A DNA stretch of 64,000 nt from Patiriisocius sp047730165 (GCF_047730165.1 NZ_CP159834.1:1674001-1738000), one strand, 5' to 3'; counted from the first letter of the stretch, positions 11,325 through 21,077 are shown. Made by a program: numbers and translations. The notes: generated by a model from the sequence alone, not told the origin.

Positions 11325-14300
11325 TTATCGTTTAATCAATTGCATACTGTACATGCCTAAATTTGTTTCTATAAAAACAAAGTAAGAAGCATTAGCGGCA
11401 TTAGATACAGAAAATATATTCCGGCGTATTTCTGAAACGCTATAGTTTTTAATGATTCTTCCAGAAATATCTAACAAGGTTATTTTCTCTATGTTAATAT
11501 CGTCTGACATAGTGATACTAAAACTTGTTGCTGCTGGATTTGGAAACAGTTGCAGGGTTTTTAATATTTCCGAAGCCTCTACTGTCAAGGAAGGATCTAC
11601 AAAAATATCAAACTCACAAGAGGTTGTATTCCCACTTGGGTCTGTTACTGTGATTGTAATTTCTGTTTCTCCTGCTTCTACAAATGCGCCTACTGCAGGG
11701 TTTTGTTCAGTAATTAGTTGATCAATGCAATTGTCTGCAACAGTCACCGTGCCATCCACAACAAAGTCGGGAAGCTCATAAGGTGCTAGTGCTGCAATGA
11801 TTACAGTTCCTTCAGGGCATACAATAGTAGGAACTATATTGTCTACTACAAACACATCTGAGATACAACTGTCACTTTCGCCTTGAGCGTTGGTAACTGT
11901 AAGCGTTACGGGTACAATATTACCTGCATCTTCACAGGTAAAAGTGTCAATGTCAATAGTGAGTACATACCCGCAAATATCGAAAACTTCATTTGCAGAA
12001 ATATTCTGCGGTACGATCGTAGCGATTCCGTTTTCATCAAGTATTACAGATACATCTTGGCAATCTGCAACAGGAGCATCACTTAACGGATTTATAGTAA
12101 CAATTGCGATACAGGTAACTTCATTTCCTGCAGTATCTGTAATGGTAAGTTGTACTTCATTATCACCAAGGTCGTCACAATCAAAGATGGTTATGTCTAA
12201 TTCATAAGACTCAATATTACAATTGTCAGTACTTCCATTATCTATCATTGCTGGAGTAATAAATATGGTGTCTCCATCTTCGTTAAGTTCAAATTCTAAA
12301 TCTTGACATACTATTATAGGAAGAATATTGTCTTCTATGGTAACCATCGCATTACACTCTGATACGTTTCCGTTATCGTCTGTGACTGTTAGTACAACAT
12401 TGTTTAATCCTAGATCGTCACAAGTAAATGAAGTGGTGTCAATTTCGACAGTCACATTTCCGCAGTTATCAAAACTACCACTGTCTATATCAGCCACTTC
12501 AATTGAAGCAAGACCGTCAGCATCAAGTTCGAGGGTGAGGTTAGTACAGATGGCGGTAGGTAATGTCGCATCTACAACGGTTACGGTAGTATCGCAAGAA
12601 TTAAAGTTTCCATTTACATCTGTTACTGTGACGGTCACATTATGTTCTCCAATCATCGTACAATCAAACATTGTGGTGCTTACTTCAATGGAGGCAATGG
12701 CACAATTATCTGTACTTTCGCCTGCAATCATTTCTCCCGTCACTAAAGCCATTCCTGTAGCGTCTAACTCTACAGTAATAGGTGTGCAAATAACTTCTGG
12801 TGGTATATTATCTTCAATGGTCACAATGGCAGTACAACTCGTTACATCTCCCTCATTATCAACTATAGAAAGAACTACTTCGTTATCTCCTATATCTGAA
12901 CAATCAAAGGTGTCAATGTCAATAGTTGTATTTGAACTTTCACATATCGTTCCAGTACCGCCATTAATATCTACGGTAGTAATTGTAGCCATTCCATTTT
13001 CGTCAAGTTCGACAGTAATATTTTCACAAATAGTCTCTGGAATTTCTGAATTTTCAACAGTTACCGTAAAGATGCATAAGGTCGTGTTACCACAGTCATC
13101 TACAATCTCAAATTGATTAAGAGTATCACCTATTGGGAATTCACTTCCTGAAACTAGACCGTTTATTAATGTTATTGTCACATCCCCGCAAGTATCACTT
13201 GCAGTAATATCAAAGGTTACTATAGCAGTACATTGATCTAGATCGTTATTTACTAAGATGTCATCTGGGCACTCCATCGTTGGTGCTATTATATCTTGTA
13301 TTGTAATAATCTGGATACAAGCAGCTGGATCATTTCCGCAGTCATCAACAGCAAGCCACGTACGTGTGATTATTTGTGTGTTTCCACATGTTTCTTCTAC
13401 TTCGTCTGTAAAGGTAACTATAGGATTAGGGTCGCAATCAGAATCTGCTATTGCAGTTCCTGTATTCGTTGGTGACGTATCGTCTCCACAAGCGATTGTA
13501 GTATCAGCTGGACAGGTGATTTCCAGGCTTAATTCTGGTTCTAGTTTGAAAGAATACACTCTTGATTTTCTGTTAAGACCGGGGTCTCCAGAATATTCTG
13601 AGGTGACCCAAAACGTAAGGTCATCTGCAGGGTCTCTTACACCTTGACCATAATCTCCATATCGATCATTGGATGTTACTGATGTTGTTCCTGCAATAGC
13701 TAATTCTTCTGGAACCGTCATTGTCCCTAGAGGGTCGCCATCCATTCTACCTGTATAGTAAAGTGAAGGGAAGGTTGATGTTCCTGCCTTTGTGTATCCT
13801 AATCCAATGTTTCCTGCGCTATCCATTGAGATACAACCCATAAAAACGGATTCTTTTAATGCTATTGTAGTTTCTGCTGGATCTGTAAATGTTCCTTCTT
13901 GAAAAACACTCCAAGTGGCACCATCATTTGTACTTCTAAGTTCTACCCAACGGATTCCAGATTTTTGTATTCCATCTTGAATTTCTACAACCCAATTCAA
14001 TAAAATAGATTCGTGTGTAGGAAATTTATACCAATGTGACATATTCATCACGGCTCCCACAATTGCGTCAATTCTTTGTGTAGTTCCAGGCTGCGCAATA
14101 TTTGCAAAACCTCCAGCAATGACCGCATCAAAAGCAGCTGTAGGTATTTCTACTTTATCTGAAATTGTAGAGGCGTTAATTGTGGCTGCACTTGTCCAGT
14201 CCATGTCGATATTCCACAACCCTATATGATCTGTACTTATACTTGAAAAAGCGTCATCTTGATAATAAACAATTTTAATATCGCCAGTCGCAGCACCTGC

Positions 14301-15230
14301 CGCTTCTGAGTGTACCGGAATAGGTGCGGCAAAACCCCCAACACCTAAGTTTGCAGGAGAAAATCCGGCAATTTCTGCTGTAGCGTCACCGGCTAGCATT
14401 TTGGATCTATTAAAAGTATATACCTTTTGAGAGCCTGTAAAGTTTCCTGCGGTAACATAACTATCACCCCAAACTCCATAATGCGGGTAATCATTTCCCG
14501 CAGGAAGTTCGTATTCATATACATTATAAGCCCCTGTAGGATCTGGCGTAGTTGAGATTCCTATTAAGAAAACATTGTCTGATAAAGCCGGATTTCCAGA
14601 TAACTGAAATTGTGAGATAAACCATCTGTCAGCTTCTCTATCATACATTACCACTGGGTCACCTGCATTGTCTGCATGATTAGGTCCGGAAAGTGGATCG
14701 TTTAAAGTTTTTGGAAAGCCCGCCGCAATGGTTCCATTTTTATCATAAACTGCCCATAATCCATTTTGCATCGTCACGATGTGATTAGGACCTACTGCCA
14801 TAGAAGGGTCTGGTGGAGCAGCAGAATTACTTACATCATCAAAATTTACAATGGGAGCTCTATTTAAATTAGAGTCGTCTGGAGCGATGCTCATTTGCAT
14901 CTTTGGGTCAATGGACGTGCTACTTCTCCCGGCTGCATTTAAATGAGCCAATTTTCTTTTTCGCTTCGCGCTCATATCGTGACTTGTATTAGACCCATCT
15001 TTCGGGACAATAAAGCCATCAAAAGTAGATAAGTCATCACAAACCGGTAAGTCTCTCACCGGAGGTGAAACAAAGAAGTTAGTGGGAGTTAATATGAGCG
15101 TTGGATGCTCGCTAGGAGTATAAGCTGCCGAAGCAGATGACTCATTGTCCTGTTGCGCAAAAGTTGTTGAAGCGCAAAGCATAATAGCTAGTATTGCAAT
15201 TTGTTTTTTTAATTTTAATAGTAAATTCAT
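11325..15230 (-). CDS. secreted HYR-repeat protein with T9SS sorting domain
   Basis: A 1301-residue exported protein. Signal peptide residues 1-25 ending in TTFAQ. Residues about 120-560 form a beta-propeller-like domain (for example 'DPSMAVGPNHIVTMQNG', 'DPVVMYDREADRWFISQF') of the sort seen in sialidase-like surface proteins. From about 570 to 1215 there are some eight HYR-type Ig-like repeats of about 80 residues, each with a Cys pair and 'VTVTDxxGN'. The C-terminus 'LQLFPNPAATSFSI...SMQLIKR' is a type A T9SS sorting domain, so the protein is probably passed through the type IX secretion system and anchored or released. HYR domains usually mediate adhesion; the partner is unknown. It stands alone, with a hairpin at its 3' end. 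Confidence 0.88.
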   Translation of the reverse strand: MNLLLKLKKQIAILAIMLCASTTFAQQDNESSASAAYTPSEHPTLILTPTNFFVSPPVRDLPVCDDLSTFDGFIVPKDGSNTSHDMSAKRKRKLAHLNAAGRSSTSIDPKMQMSIAPDDSNLNRAPIVNFDDVSNSAAPPDPSMAVGPNHIVTMQNGLWAVYDKNGTIAAGFPKTLNDPLSGPNHADNAGDPVVMYDREADRWFISQFQLSGNPALSDNVFLIGISTTPDPTGAYNVYEYELPAGNDYPHYGVWGDSYVTAGNFTGSQKVYTFNRSKMLAGDATAEIAGFSPANLGVGGFAAPIPVHSEAAGAATGDIKIVYYQDDAFSSISTDHIGLWNIDMDWTSAATINASTISDKVEIPTAAFDAVIAGGFANIAQPGTTQRIDAIVGAVMNMSHWYKFPTHESILLNWVVEIQDGIQKSGIRWVELRSTNDGATWSVFQEGTFTDPAETTIALKESVFMGCISMDSAGNIGLGYTKAGTSTFPSLYYTGRMDGDPLGTMTVPEELAIAGTTSVTSNDRYGDYGQGVRDPADDLTFWVTSEYSGDPGLNRKSRVYSFKLEPELSLEITCPADTTIACGDDTSPTNTGTAIADSDCDPNPIVTFTDEVEETCGNTQIITRTWLAVDDCGNDPAACIQIITIQDIIAPTMECPDDILVNNDLDQCTAIVTFDITASDTCGDVTITLINGLVSGSEFPIGDTLNQFEIVDDCGNTTLCIFTVTVENSEIPETICENITVELDENGMATITTVDINGGTGTICESSNTTIDIDTFDCSDIGDNEVVLSIVDNEGDVTSCTAIVTIEDNIPPEVICTPITVELDATGMALVTGEMIAGESTDNCAIASIEVSTTMFDCTMIGEHNVTVTVTDVNGNFNSCDTTVTVVDATLPTAICTNLTLELDADGLASIEVADIDSGSFDNCGNVTVEIDTTSFTCDDLGLNNVVLTVTDDNGNVSECNAMVTIEDNILPIIVCQDLEFELNEDGDTIFITPAMIDNGSTDNCNIESYELDITIFDCDDLGDNEVQLTITDTAGNEVTCIAIVTINPLSDAPVADCQDVSVILDENGIATIVPQNISANEVFDICGYVLTIDIDTFTCEDAGNIVPVTLTVTNAQGESDSCISDVFVVDNIVPTIVCPEGTVIIAALAPYELPDFVVDGTVTVADNCIDQLITEQNPAVGAFVEAGETEITITVTDPSGNTTSCEFDIFVDPSLTVEASEILKTLQLFPNPAATSFSITMSDDINIEKITLLDISGRIIKNYSVSEIRRNIFSVSNAANASYFVFIETNLGMYSMQLIKR

Positions 15231-15581
15231 CAGTTAGAATGTAAGATAATATTTATGTATAATAGGAAGCTAAGATATTAAAAACCTAATAAATAACACT
15301 TTATAAATGAGTATTGAGTTTTAGGTGTGCCTTGAATTTTAAAAATTGATATTAAATTACCTGACAATGAATGAAGTATGTCAGATTGTATTAATAAATT
15401 TAGTGATTATGTAAAGATAATTGCTAATGAAGCCTACTGGTAATTATGGGATATTTTTATGAGATAAAATCATCCTTTAATGTGGTGTTTGATAGAAACA
15501 ATAAAGCGCAACAATGCTCTATCGTTGCGCTTTAAAAATCTATAATCAGTGACGTTCACTCAGAACACGTCACATTGTAAC
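15231..15581. other. spacer between htpG and HYR-repeat gene
   Basis: 351 bp AT-rich spacer that contains the htpG terminator hairpin (15502-15534) and must contain the promoter of the HYR-repeat gene near 15240-15330. I find no exact TAnnTTTG box on the minus strand and no reading frame. Confidence 0.4.
15502..15534 (-). terminator. htpG terminator hairpin
   Basis: Perfect 11-bp stem TAAAGCGCAAC / GTTGCGCTTTA with an 11-nt loop, 48 nt after the htpG stop on the minus strand. The following TTGTTTCT is T-rich but interrupted. Confidence 0.6.
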
Positions 15582-17474
15582 CTATTTAATCATGTCATAA
15601 CTGCGTTTTATAAACGCTGTCATGTCTTCTCCTTTTAAGAGCCCTTTGCTCAGCTTAGCTAAATCAAGTGCTTGATTCACCAAACGTTCTTTTTTCTTAG
15701 CCGTCTTGGTGTTTAAAATTTCAGAAACGAGCTCATTGTTCGTGTTGACAATCAGGTTATACATTTCTGGAAAACCGCCCATTCCGAACATGCCGCCACC
15801 GCCACCAGACTGTTGCATCTCTTTCATACGACGCATAAATTCTGGTTCTGTAATGGTAAATGGATTTGCATTGCTGTCCATTGCTTCTAGCTGTACTGTA
15901 AACTTATCTGCAGGTATCGCCGTTGCTAAAAAGGTCTTTAAGGTCTCCTTTTCTTCATCGCTTAACTTAGAGATGGCTTCTTCATCTTTTTTGATGAGGT
16001 TGTCTATATGATCTCCATCTACACGTGCAAAACTTACCTTCTCATTACTCGTTTCCATTTTCTGGATGAGGTGTGAGATAATAGGCGAGTCTAGTAATAA
16101 TACTTCATATCCCTTGTCTGTTGCAGACTGGATATAACTGTGTTGTTCCTCTTTATTACTAGCGTAGAGTAATACTAGCTTTTCATCTTTATCTGTTTGT
16201 GAAGCAGCTAGTTTTTCTTTTAATTCTGCAAACGTGTAATATTTTCCGTCTGTAGTAGGGTACAACATAAAGTCTTGTGCTTTGTCAAAGAATTTATCTT
16301 CGGTAAGCATACCGTACTCTATCACTATTTTAATGTCGTTCCACTTTGCTTCAAAGTCTTCACGGTTCTCGTTAAAAAGACTCTTTAATTTATCACCTAC
16401 TTTACGAGTAATGTAACTAGAGATTTTCTTAACAGCACCATCAGATTGTAAATAACTACGAGATACGTTTAATGGAATATCTGGTGAGTCAATCACACCG
16501 CGAAGCATTTGTAAAAATTCTGGTACGATTCCTTCTACATTATCCGTTACAAAAACTTGGTTTTGGTATAACTGAATCTTGTCTTTCTGAATCTGCATAT
16601 CCTGATTCATCTTCGGGAAATATAAAATTCCTGTAAGATTAAAAGGATAATCCACATTTAGGTGAATATTAAAAAGTGGCTCTTCAAACTGTGCAGGATA
16701 TAACTCTCTGTAAAAAGAAGAATAGTCTTCGTCCTTTAGCTCTGTAGGAGTCTTCGTCCAAGCTGGTGAAGGATTGTTAATAATGTTATCTACTTCTTGA
16801 GTAGGAGCAGCGTCTTCTTCTTTAGCATCTTCTGGCTTAGGTAGGGTTTCTGTCTTCATCCCAAACTTAATAGGGATAGGCATAAACTTATTATACTTTG
16901 TCAAAAGACTTGTGATCTTACTGTCTTCAAGAAATTCTTTTTCGTCTTCAGAAATGTGAAGAATAATCTCTGTCCCTCTTTCCTTTCTGTCAGACTCTTC
17001 TAGCGTGTAATTAGGAGACCCGTCACAAGACCAGTGCGCTCCAGGTTCATCTTTAAAAGACTTTGTGAAGATCTCTACTTTTTCTGCCACCATAAAGGCG
17101 GAGTAAAAACCAAGACCAAAGTGCCCAATAATACCTGCATCTTCTCCTTTTGTGTCTTTGTATTTTTCGATAAACTCTTCTGCTCCAGAAAATGCAATCT
17201 GGTTGATGTACTTATCAACTTCTTCCATCGTCATACCAATACCTTGATCGATAATGTGCAGTGTCTTCGCTTCTTTGTCAATCTTTATCTCGATGTTAGG
17301 ATTTCCGTAGTCCACTTTTGCTTCTCCTATATTAGTAAGGTGTTTCAACTTTAAGGTTGCATCTGTGGCGTTACTCACTAACTCACGTAAAAAAATCTCG
17401 TGGTCGCTATATAAAAATTTCTTGATTAGCGGAAAGATATTCTCTACCGCTACATTAATTGTTCCTGTGCTCAT
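15582..17474 (-). CDS. htpG: molecular chaperone HtpG (Hsp90)
   Basis: Cytosolic ATP-dependent dimeric chaperone, 630 residues as expected. The GHKL ATPase site is visible: 'LRELVSNATDA' (Glu31, Asn35, Asp38), 'DQGIGMT' (76-82) and 'GHFGLGFYSAF' near 117. The middle domain carries 'SRSYLQSDGAVKKI' with the arginine that contacts ATP gamma-phosphate in this family. In the C-terminal domain there is a glycine-rich stretch (GGGGGMFGMGGF, near residue 567). It is a single-gene unit, divergent from fabH; the shared 364-bp region holds a 13-bp palindrome TGACATCATGTCA near the htpG side that could be an operator. Confidence 0.97.
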   Translation of the reverse strand: MSTGTINVAVENIFPLIKKFLYSDHEIFLRELVSNATDATLKLKHLTNIGEAKVDYGNPNIEIKIDKEAKTLHIIDQGIGMTMEEVDKYINQIAFSGAEEFIEKYKDTKGEDAGIIGHFGLGFYSAFMVAEKVEIFTKSFKDEPGAHWSCDGSPNYTLEESDRKERGTEIILHISEDEKEFLEDSKITSLLTKYNKFMPIPIKFGMKTETLPKPEDAKEEDAAPTQEVDNIINNPSPAWTKTPTELKDEDYSSFYRELYPAQFEEPLFNIHLNVDYPFNLTGILYFPKMNQDMQIQKDKIQLYQNQVFVTDNVEGIVPEFLQMLRGVIDSPDIPLNVSRSYLQSDGAVKKISSYITRKVGDKLKSLFNENREDFEAKWNDIKIVIEYGMLTEDKFFDKAQDFMLYPTTDGKYYTFAELKEKLAASQTDKDEKLVLLYASNKEEQHSYIQSATDKGYEVLLLDSPIISHLIQKMETSNEKVSFARVDGDHIDNLIKKDEEAISKLSDEEKETLKTFLATAIPADKFTVQLEAMDSNANPFTITEPEFMRRMKEMQQSGGGGGMFGMGGFPEMYNLIVNTNNELVSEILNTKTAKKKERLVNQALDLAKLSKGLLKGEDMTAFIKRSYDMIK

Positions 17475-17560
17475 ATTCAGTGTCCCGCTTTGACCGGGTA
17501 AAATTTAATTAAACTTATTTGTTTCTGAAATATTCAAAAGCAGTACCAATTTGTATTTTG

Positions 17561-17573
17561 TGACATCATGTCA
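17561..17573. promoter_or_regulatory. short palindrome upstream of htpG
   Basis: TGACATCATGTCA is a perfect inverted repeat around one central base, about 90 bp upstream of htpG. It is long enough to be a regulator site but short enough to occur by chance. Confidence 0.3.
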
Positions 17574-17650
17574 TTAAAATAGAGCGCGTCAAAAGTCAAA
17601 GCTGAACAAAACGTTTAATGAAATGACTATTTAGTTAGACAAAAAGAGAT

Positions 17651-17658
17651 TATCTTTG
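17651..17658 (+). promoter_or_regulatory. -7 promoter box for candidate small RNA
   Basis: TATCTTTG matches the -7 consensus exactly and lies just before a region with two hairpins. A -33 TTG at proper spacing is not present. Confidence 0.4.
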
Positions 17659-17662
17659 ATAT

Positions 17663-17757
17663 AGATAAAGTAAATCTTACAAAAGTTCATTTTTTACTTT
17701 ATCTTATGGTTAGGTTGTTTTTAGGGTGTCTTTTTTAGATGCCCTTTTTTATTTTTT
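17663..17757 (+). ncRNA. candidate structured small RNA or fabH leader
   Basis: About 95 nt with two ordered hairpins. The first is a perfect 12-bp stem, AGATAAAGTAAA (17663-17674) with TTTACTTTATCT (17693-17704). The second, AGGGTGTC (17723-17730) with GATGCCCT (17738-17745), is followed by T5-A-T6 and looks like an intrinsic terminator. No plus-strand gene lies upstream (htpG is on the other strand), so the terminator must end a transcript that starts in this intergenic region, presumably at the -7 box at 17651. Either it is a free small RNA or an attenuated leader of fabH, whose start is 82 nt downstream. No known family was recognised. Confidence 0.4.
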
Positions 17758-17838
17758 GGGGGATAAATACTGTTTGCAAATTGTTCAATTCAAATATTGA
17801 AAATCTTATCTTGCAAGCTCATAGCTTAATATATTAGT

Positions 17839-18843
17839 ATGTATACCTCAAAAATTATTGGTCTAGGAAAATACGTTCCCGAAAATGTTGTCACCAATGA
17901 TGACTTAGCAAAATTAATGGATACAAATGATGCTTGGATCCAGGAGCGCACAGGAATACAAGAACGTAGGCATATTAAAAAAGGAGATGGTAATTCTACT
18001 TCGATAATGGGTGTGAAAGCTTCAACGATAGCCTTAGAAAGAGCAAATCTAAAACCAGACGACATAGATATGATTGTCTTTGCGACCTTAAGTCCAGATA
18101 TGTATTTCCCTGGGGGTGGCGTAGAGGTACAGCATTTAATGGGGATGAGAACGGTACCTGCATTAGACGTTAGAAACCAATGTAGTGGTTTTGTGTATGG
18201 GCTCTCTGTGGCAGACCAGTTTATAAAAACAGGAATGTATAAAAACATTTTGGTCATTGGAGCAGAGAATCATAGTGGGGGTTTAGACTTTAATACGCGC
18301 AGTAGGGGTGTTTCGGTTATTTTTGGGGATGGAGCAGGAGCTGCAGTACTCACAAGGAGCGACGATAAAACTGGGATTCTCTCTACACACTTGCACAGTG
18401 AAGGTGCACACAAAGACCAATTAGCATTAAAAGGGCCAAGCACATCATATTGGGTGCCAGAGATTATTGCAGATAACCCGCGGGAGGATATTCCTTATTA
18501 TCCAGTAATGAACGGACAATTTGTCTTTAAACATGCTATCACCCGTTTTGCCGAAGTAATCAACGAAGGATTGCAAGCAAACGGTCTTAACGTTTCAGAA
18601 ATAAATATGTTGATACCACATCAAGCAAATTTGAGAATCTCTCAAATGATACAGCGTAAGTTTAAGTTGCAAGACTCTCAAGTGTATAATAACATACAGC
18701 GCTACGGTAACACGACTGCGGCTTCTATTCCTATTGCCTTAACTGAGGCGTGGGAAGAAGGGAGGATAAAGAAGGGGGATCTTGTTGTACTGGCAGCTTT
18801 TGGGAGTGGCTTTACTTGGGGGAGTGTCATTATTAGATGGTAA
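17839..18843 (+). CDS. fabH: beta-ketoacyl-ACP synthase III family protein
   Basis: Condensing enzyme that joins an acyl-CoA starter to malonyl-ACP to begin fatty-acid synthesis in the cytoplasm. The 334-residue protein has the Cys-His-Asn triad: Cys115 in 'RNQCSGF', His261 in 'PHQAN', Asn291 in 'YGNTTAAS'. N-terminus 'IIGLGKYVPENVVTNDDLA' and 'RTGIQERR' are typical. A second FabH copy is common in Bacteroidota, usually in the plsX-fabH cluster; this one stands alone, so it may be a paralogue with another starter preference (inference). It lies after the small-RNA/attenuator region, with a weak TATCTTG box at 17807, and ends in a strong terminator. Confidence 0.92.
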   Translation: MYTSKIIGLGKYVPENVVTNDDLAKLMDTNDAWIQERTGIQERRHIKKGDGNSTSIMGVKASTIALERANLKPDDIDMIVFATLSPDMYFPGGGVEVQHLMGMRTVPALDVRNQCSGFVYGLSVADQFIKTGMYKNILVIGAENHSGGLDFNTRSRGVSVIFGDGAGAAVLTRSDDKTGILSTHLHSEGAHKDQLALKGPSTSYWVPEIIADNPREDIPYYPVMNGQFVFKHAITRFAEVINEGLQANGLNVSEINMLIPHQANLRISQMIQRKFKLQDSQVYNNIQRYGNTTAASIPIALTEAWEEGRIKKGDLVVLAAFGSGFTWGSVIIRW

Positions 18844-18864
18844 TTGTGCCCTCTGTAAAAATCC

Positions 18865-18897
18865 AAAGCCTTTTAGTTTCACACTAAAAGGCTTTTT
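18865..18897 (+). terminator. fabH terminator
   Basis: Perfect 13-bp stem AAAGCCTTTTAGT / ACTAAAAGGCTTT with a 5-nt loop and T-tail, 22 nt past the fabH stop. Confidence 0.9.
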
Positions 18898-19010
18898 TAC
18901 TTAACACACATTAATTAATCAAAGGCTAATTCAAATAATCTATTTGATATGATAACTTTTATTATAGACTTCAGAAATGTTCTAGTGTTTCACTTTTAAG
19001 AAATTTAATT

Positions 19011-19102
19011 AAAAAACAATCCCAAAGCCTAGAACCTCGGGATTGGCATTTTACTGCTATTATTAACACTAACCATCAACGTAAAATATTTCGCAGTAAA
19101 AT
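19011..19102 (-). ncRNA. candidate minus-strand small RNA 3' end, two hairpins
   Basis: Read on the minus strand: ATTTTACTGC (complement of 19102-19093) pairs with GCAGTAAAAT (19057-19048) across a 35-nt loop; then CAATCCC and GGGATTG form a 7-bp stem (19045-19017) followed by six T. This is a terminator layout, yet no minus-strand gene lies upstream within the 434-bp spacer 18844-19277. The 5' end and promoter are unknown; no -7 box was found. It may be the end of an uncharacterised small transcript. The remaining spacer shows only short AT palindromes near 19225-19270. Confidence 0.3.
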
Positions 19103-19277
19103 GAGAAACGTTTCTATTTTATAGACGGTTTATCTTTTTGATTGTTACAGTTGAAGTTGTTTTTTTTTATTCATTATACGTTTGTTGTTTATTTCATTGG
19201 CACAATCAACTCTTTGTCAAAAAACAGACTAAGTCGATAGACTTTAAAGTTTAGTCTAATTAGATTAATTTTACACA

Positions 19278-19640
19278 ATGAAAAAGAAAACACTCGTCAT
19301 TGGTGCAAGTCTAAAGTCAAATCGATACTCTACTGTTTCAATTAAGAGATTGACTATGTATGAACACCCTGTGGTTGCAATTGGTCTCAGGGAAGGAAAG
19401 GTTTCGGGGGTTGATGTTTCAGTAGAAAAAGAACCTTTTAAGGATATAGATACGGTGACTTTGTATATAAACCCTTCTAGGCAAGCACCTTATTATGACT
19501 ATATCATCACGCTAAATCCAGCCCGTGTGATTTTTAACCCAGGCACTGAAAATCCTGAATTCTTCACTCTTTTAAAAGAAAATAATATAGATTTTGAAGT
19601 GGCCTGTACTTTAGTCCTTCTGGGTACGAATCAATACTAA
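19278..19640 (+). CDS. CoA-binding domain protein
   Basis: A 120-residue Rossmann-like protein of the CoA_binding_2 (YccU-like) family. It starts 'KKKTLVIGASLKSNRYSTVS', with the nucleotide-binding glycine region, and ends with the family motif 'FNPGTENPEF' followed by 'ACTLVLL'. Such proteins bind CoA but their role is unclear. It covers the whole usual domain. Its last 30 bp overlap the end of the convergent symporter gene on the minus strand, so the two 3' ends are antisense to each other. Confidence 0.8.
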   Translation: MKKKTLVIGASLKSNRYSTVSIKRLTMYEHPVVAIGLREGKVSGVDVSVEKEPFKDIDTVTLYINPSRQAPYYDYIITLNPARVIFNPGTENPEFFTLLKENNIDFEVACTLVLLGTNQY

Positions 19641-21077
19641 ACCCAGATAGGTTAAGAGTCCGTTAAGGATGAGAATGAAAAAGCCAAACTCAAAGTCAAA
19701 TAATGCGCTCGCACCATAGCTGATTGCAAAACCAAGAAATGGTGTCATAATCGCAACAAGCGGCACCCACTTGTCTTTTACGTTCCACTTAGAGAACAAT
19801 CCAAATGCGTAGAGACCTAAAAGAGGTCCGTACGTGTAGCCCGCAAATGTGAATAGTTTTGTGATGACAGACGCGTCTCCGATCACATAATTGAAGAAGA
19901 CAATCACAAGGATAAGAACCCCAGACATTGCTATGTGTACTTTCTTTCTTGTTTTTACTTGTGCAGCTTCATTTTTCTTTTTTTCAATATCGAGAATATC
20001 TATGCTAAAGGAGGTGGTAAGCGATGTCAATGCACTATCTGCACTACTGTAAGCGGCCGCGATAAGACCAAGTAAGAAGAAAACTGCCAAGCCTATACCC
20101 ATTCCAGAATCTACTGCGATTGTGGAGAATAATTTGTCCTTGCTCGCTTCTATTCCATAGCGTTCTGCATACACAGTAAGTAATAATCCAAGGGCAAGGA
20201 AAATGAAATTAACGATGGTAAGTACAATTGTAAACCAAAAGACATTCTTCTGTGCGTCTTTTAAATTGCGACAGGTTAGATTTTTTTGCATCATGTCTTG
20301 ATCAAGACCTGTCATCACAATGGCAATGAAAATTCCGCTAAAAAACTGTTTAAAGAAATAATTACCGCTCTTAAAATCATCAAAAAAGAAAATTTGAGAG
20401 AGGTCACTATCGGCAAGGGTATCCCACACGTCACTAAAGCTAGACAATTCTAAGCCGTCAGCGACATAATAGATACCCACACCAAGCGCGATGAGCATAA
20501 AGAGCGTCTGTAAGGTATCTGTCCATACAATGGTTTTAATACCGCTCTTGTAGGTGTAGAGCCAGATTAATAAAATAGTCACGGTGACAGTCACCCAGAA
20601 AGGAACGCCTGGTTGCCCAAAAAACGGCAATCTGTCAAACACTAAATCTTGAAGTACAATCGCGACGAGGTAGAGTCTAAAACTAGCGCCAACGATTCTA
20701 GATAATAAGAAAAATGACGCGCCGGTCTTATAAGAAGCATTACCAAATCTACCTTCTAGATAAGTATAAATAGAGGTAAGGTTCAGCTTATAATATAATG
20801 GTAGGAGTACAAGACTAATAACGGCATACCCAATAGTGTACCCAAGTACTACCTGAAAATACCCAAAGCTATTTGCGGCTACTGCGCCAGGAACAGAAAT
20901 AAAGGTGACACCACTCAGAGAGGCGCCTATCATACCAAAGGCAACTAAGTACCAAGGAGACTTTTTTCCCGCTTTAAAAAAATCTGAGTTGCTCCCGTCT
21001 TTATTTGTTAAAAAAGAGATGAGGAGGAGTAGGCCAAAATAAGAACCTATTAAAAGTAATATGTGAATGGGCTGCAT
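19611..21077 (-). CDS. sodium:solute symporter family protein
   Basis: A 488-residue inner-membrane transporter of the SSS family (LeuT fold, Na+-coupled). About 13 hydrophobic segments can be traced; family-like stretches are 'GKKSPWYLVAFGMIGASLSGVTFISVPG' split across residues 37-64, 'GLDQDMMQKNLTCRN' and 'AAYSSADSALTSLTTSFSID', the last being the sodium-site helix. The substrate is not evident; relatives transport proline, sugars or sialic acid. The start is 124 nt from the divergent T9SS gene at 21202. Confidence 0.9.
   Translation of the reverse strand: MQPIHILLLIGSYFGLLLLISFLTNKDGSNSDFFKAGKKSPWYLVAFGMIGASLSGVTFISVPGAVAANSFGYFQVVLGYTIGYAVISLVLLPLYYKLNLTSIYTYLEGRFGNASYKTGASFFLLSRIVGASFRLYLVAIVLQDLVFDRLPFFGQPGVPFWVTVTVTILLIWLYTYKSGIKTIVWTDTLQTLFMLIALGVGIYYVADGLELSSFSDVWDTLADSDLSQIFFFDDFKSGNYFFKQFFSGIFIAIVMTGLDQDMMQKNLTCRNLKDAQKNVFWFTIVLTIVNFIFLALGLLLTVYAERYGIEASKDKLFSTIAVDSGMGIGLAVFFLLGLIAAAYSSADSALTSLTTSFSIDILDIEKKKNEAAQVKTRKKVHIAMSGVLILVIVFFNYVIGDASVITKLFTFAGYTYGPLLGLYAFGLFSKWNVKDKWVPLVAIMTPFLGFAISYGASALFDFEFGFFILILNGLLTYLGLVLIRTQKD

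Noticed and set aside
12328..13116. 262-residue plus-strand frame opposite the HYR-repeat gene
   Set aside because: Antisense shadow of a repetitive Thr/Asp-rich gene; Ser/Thr/Val-rich nonsense with no promoter.
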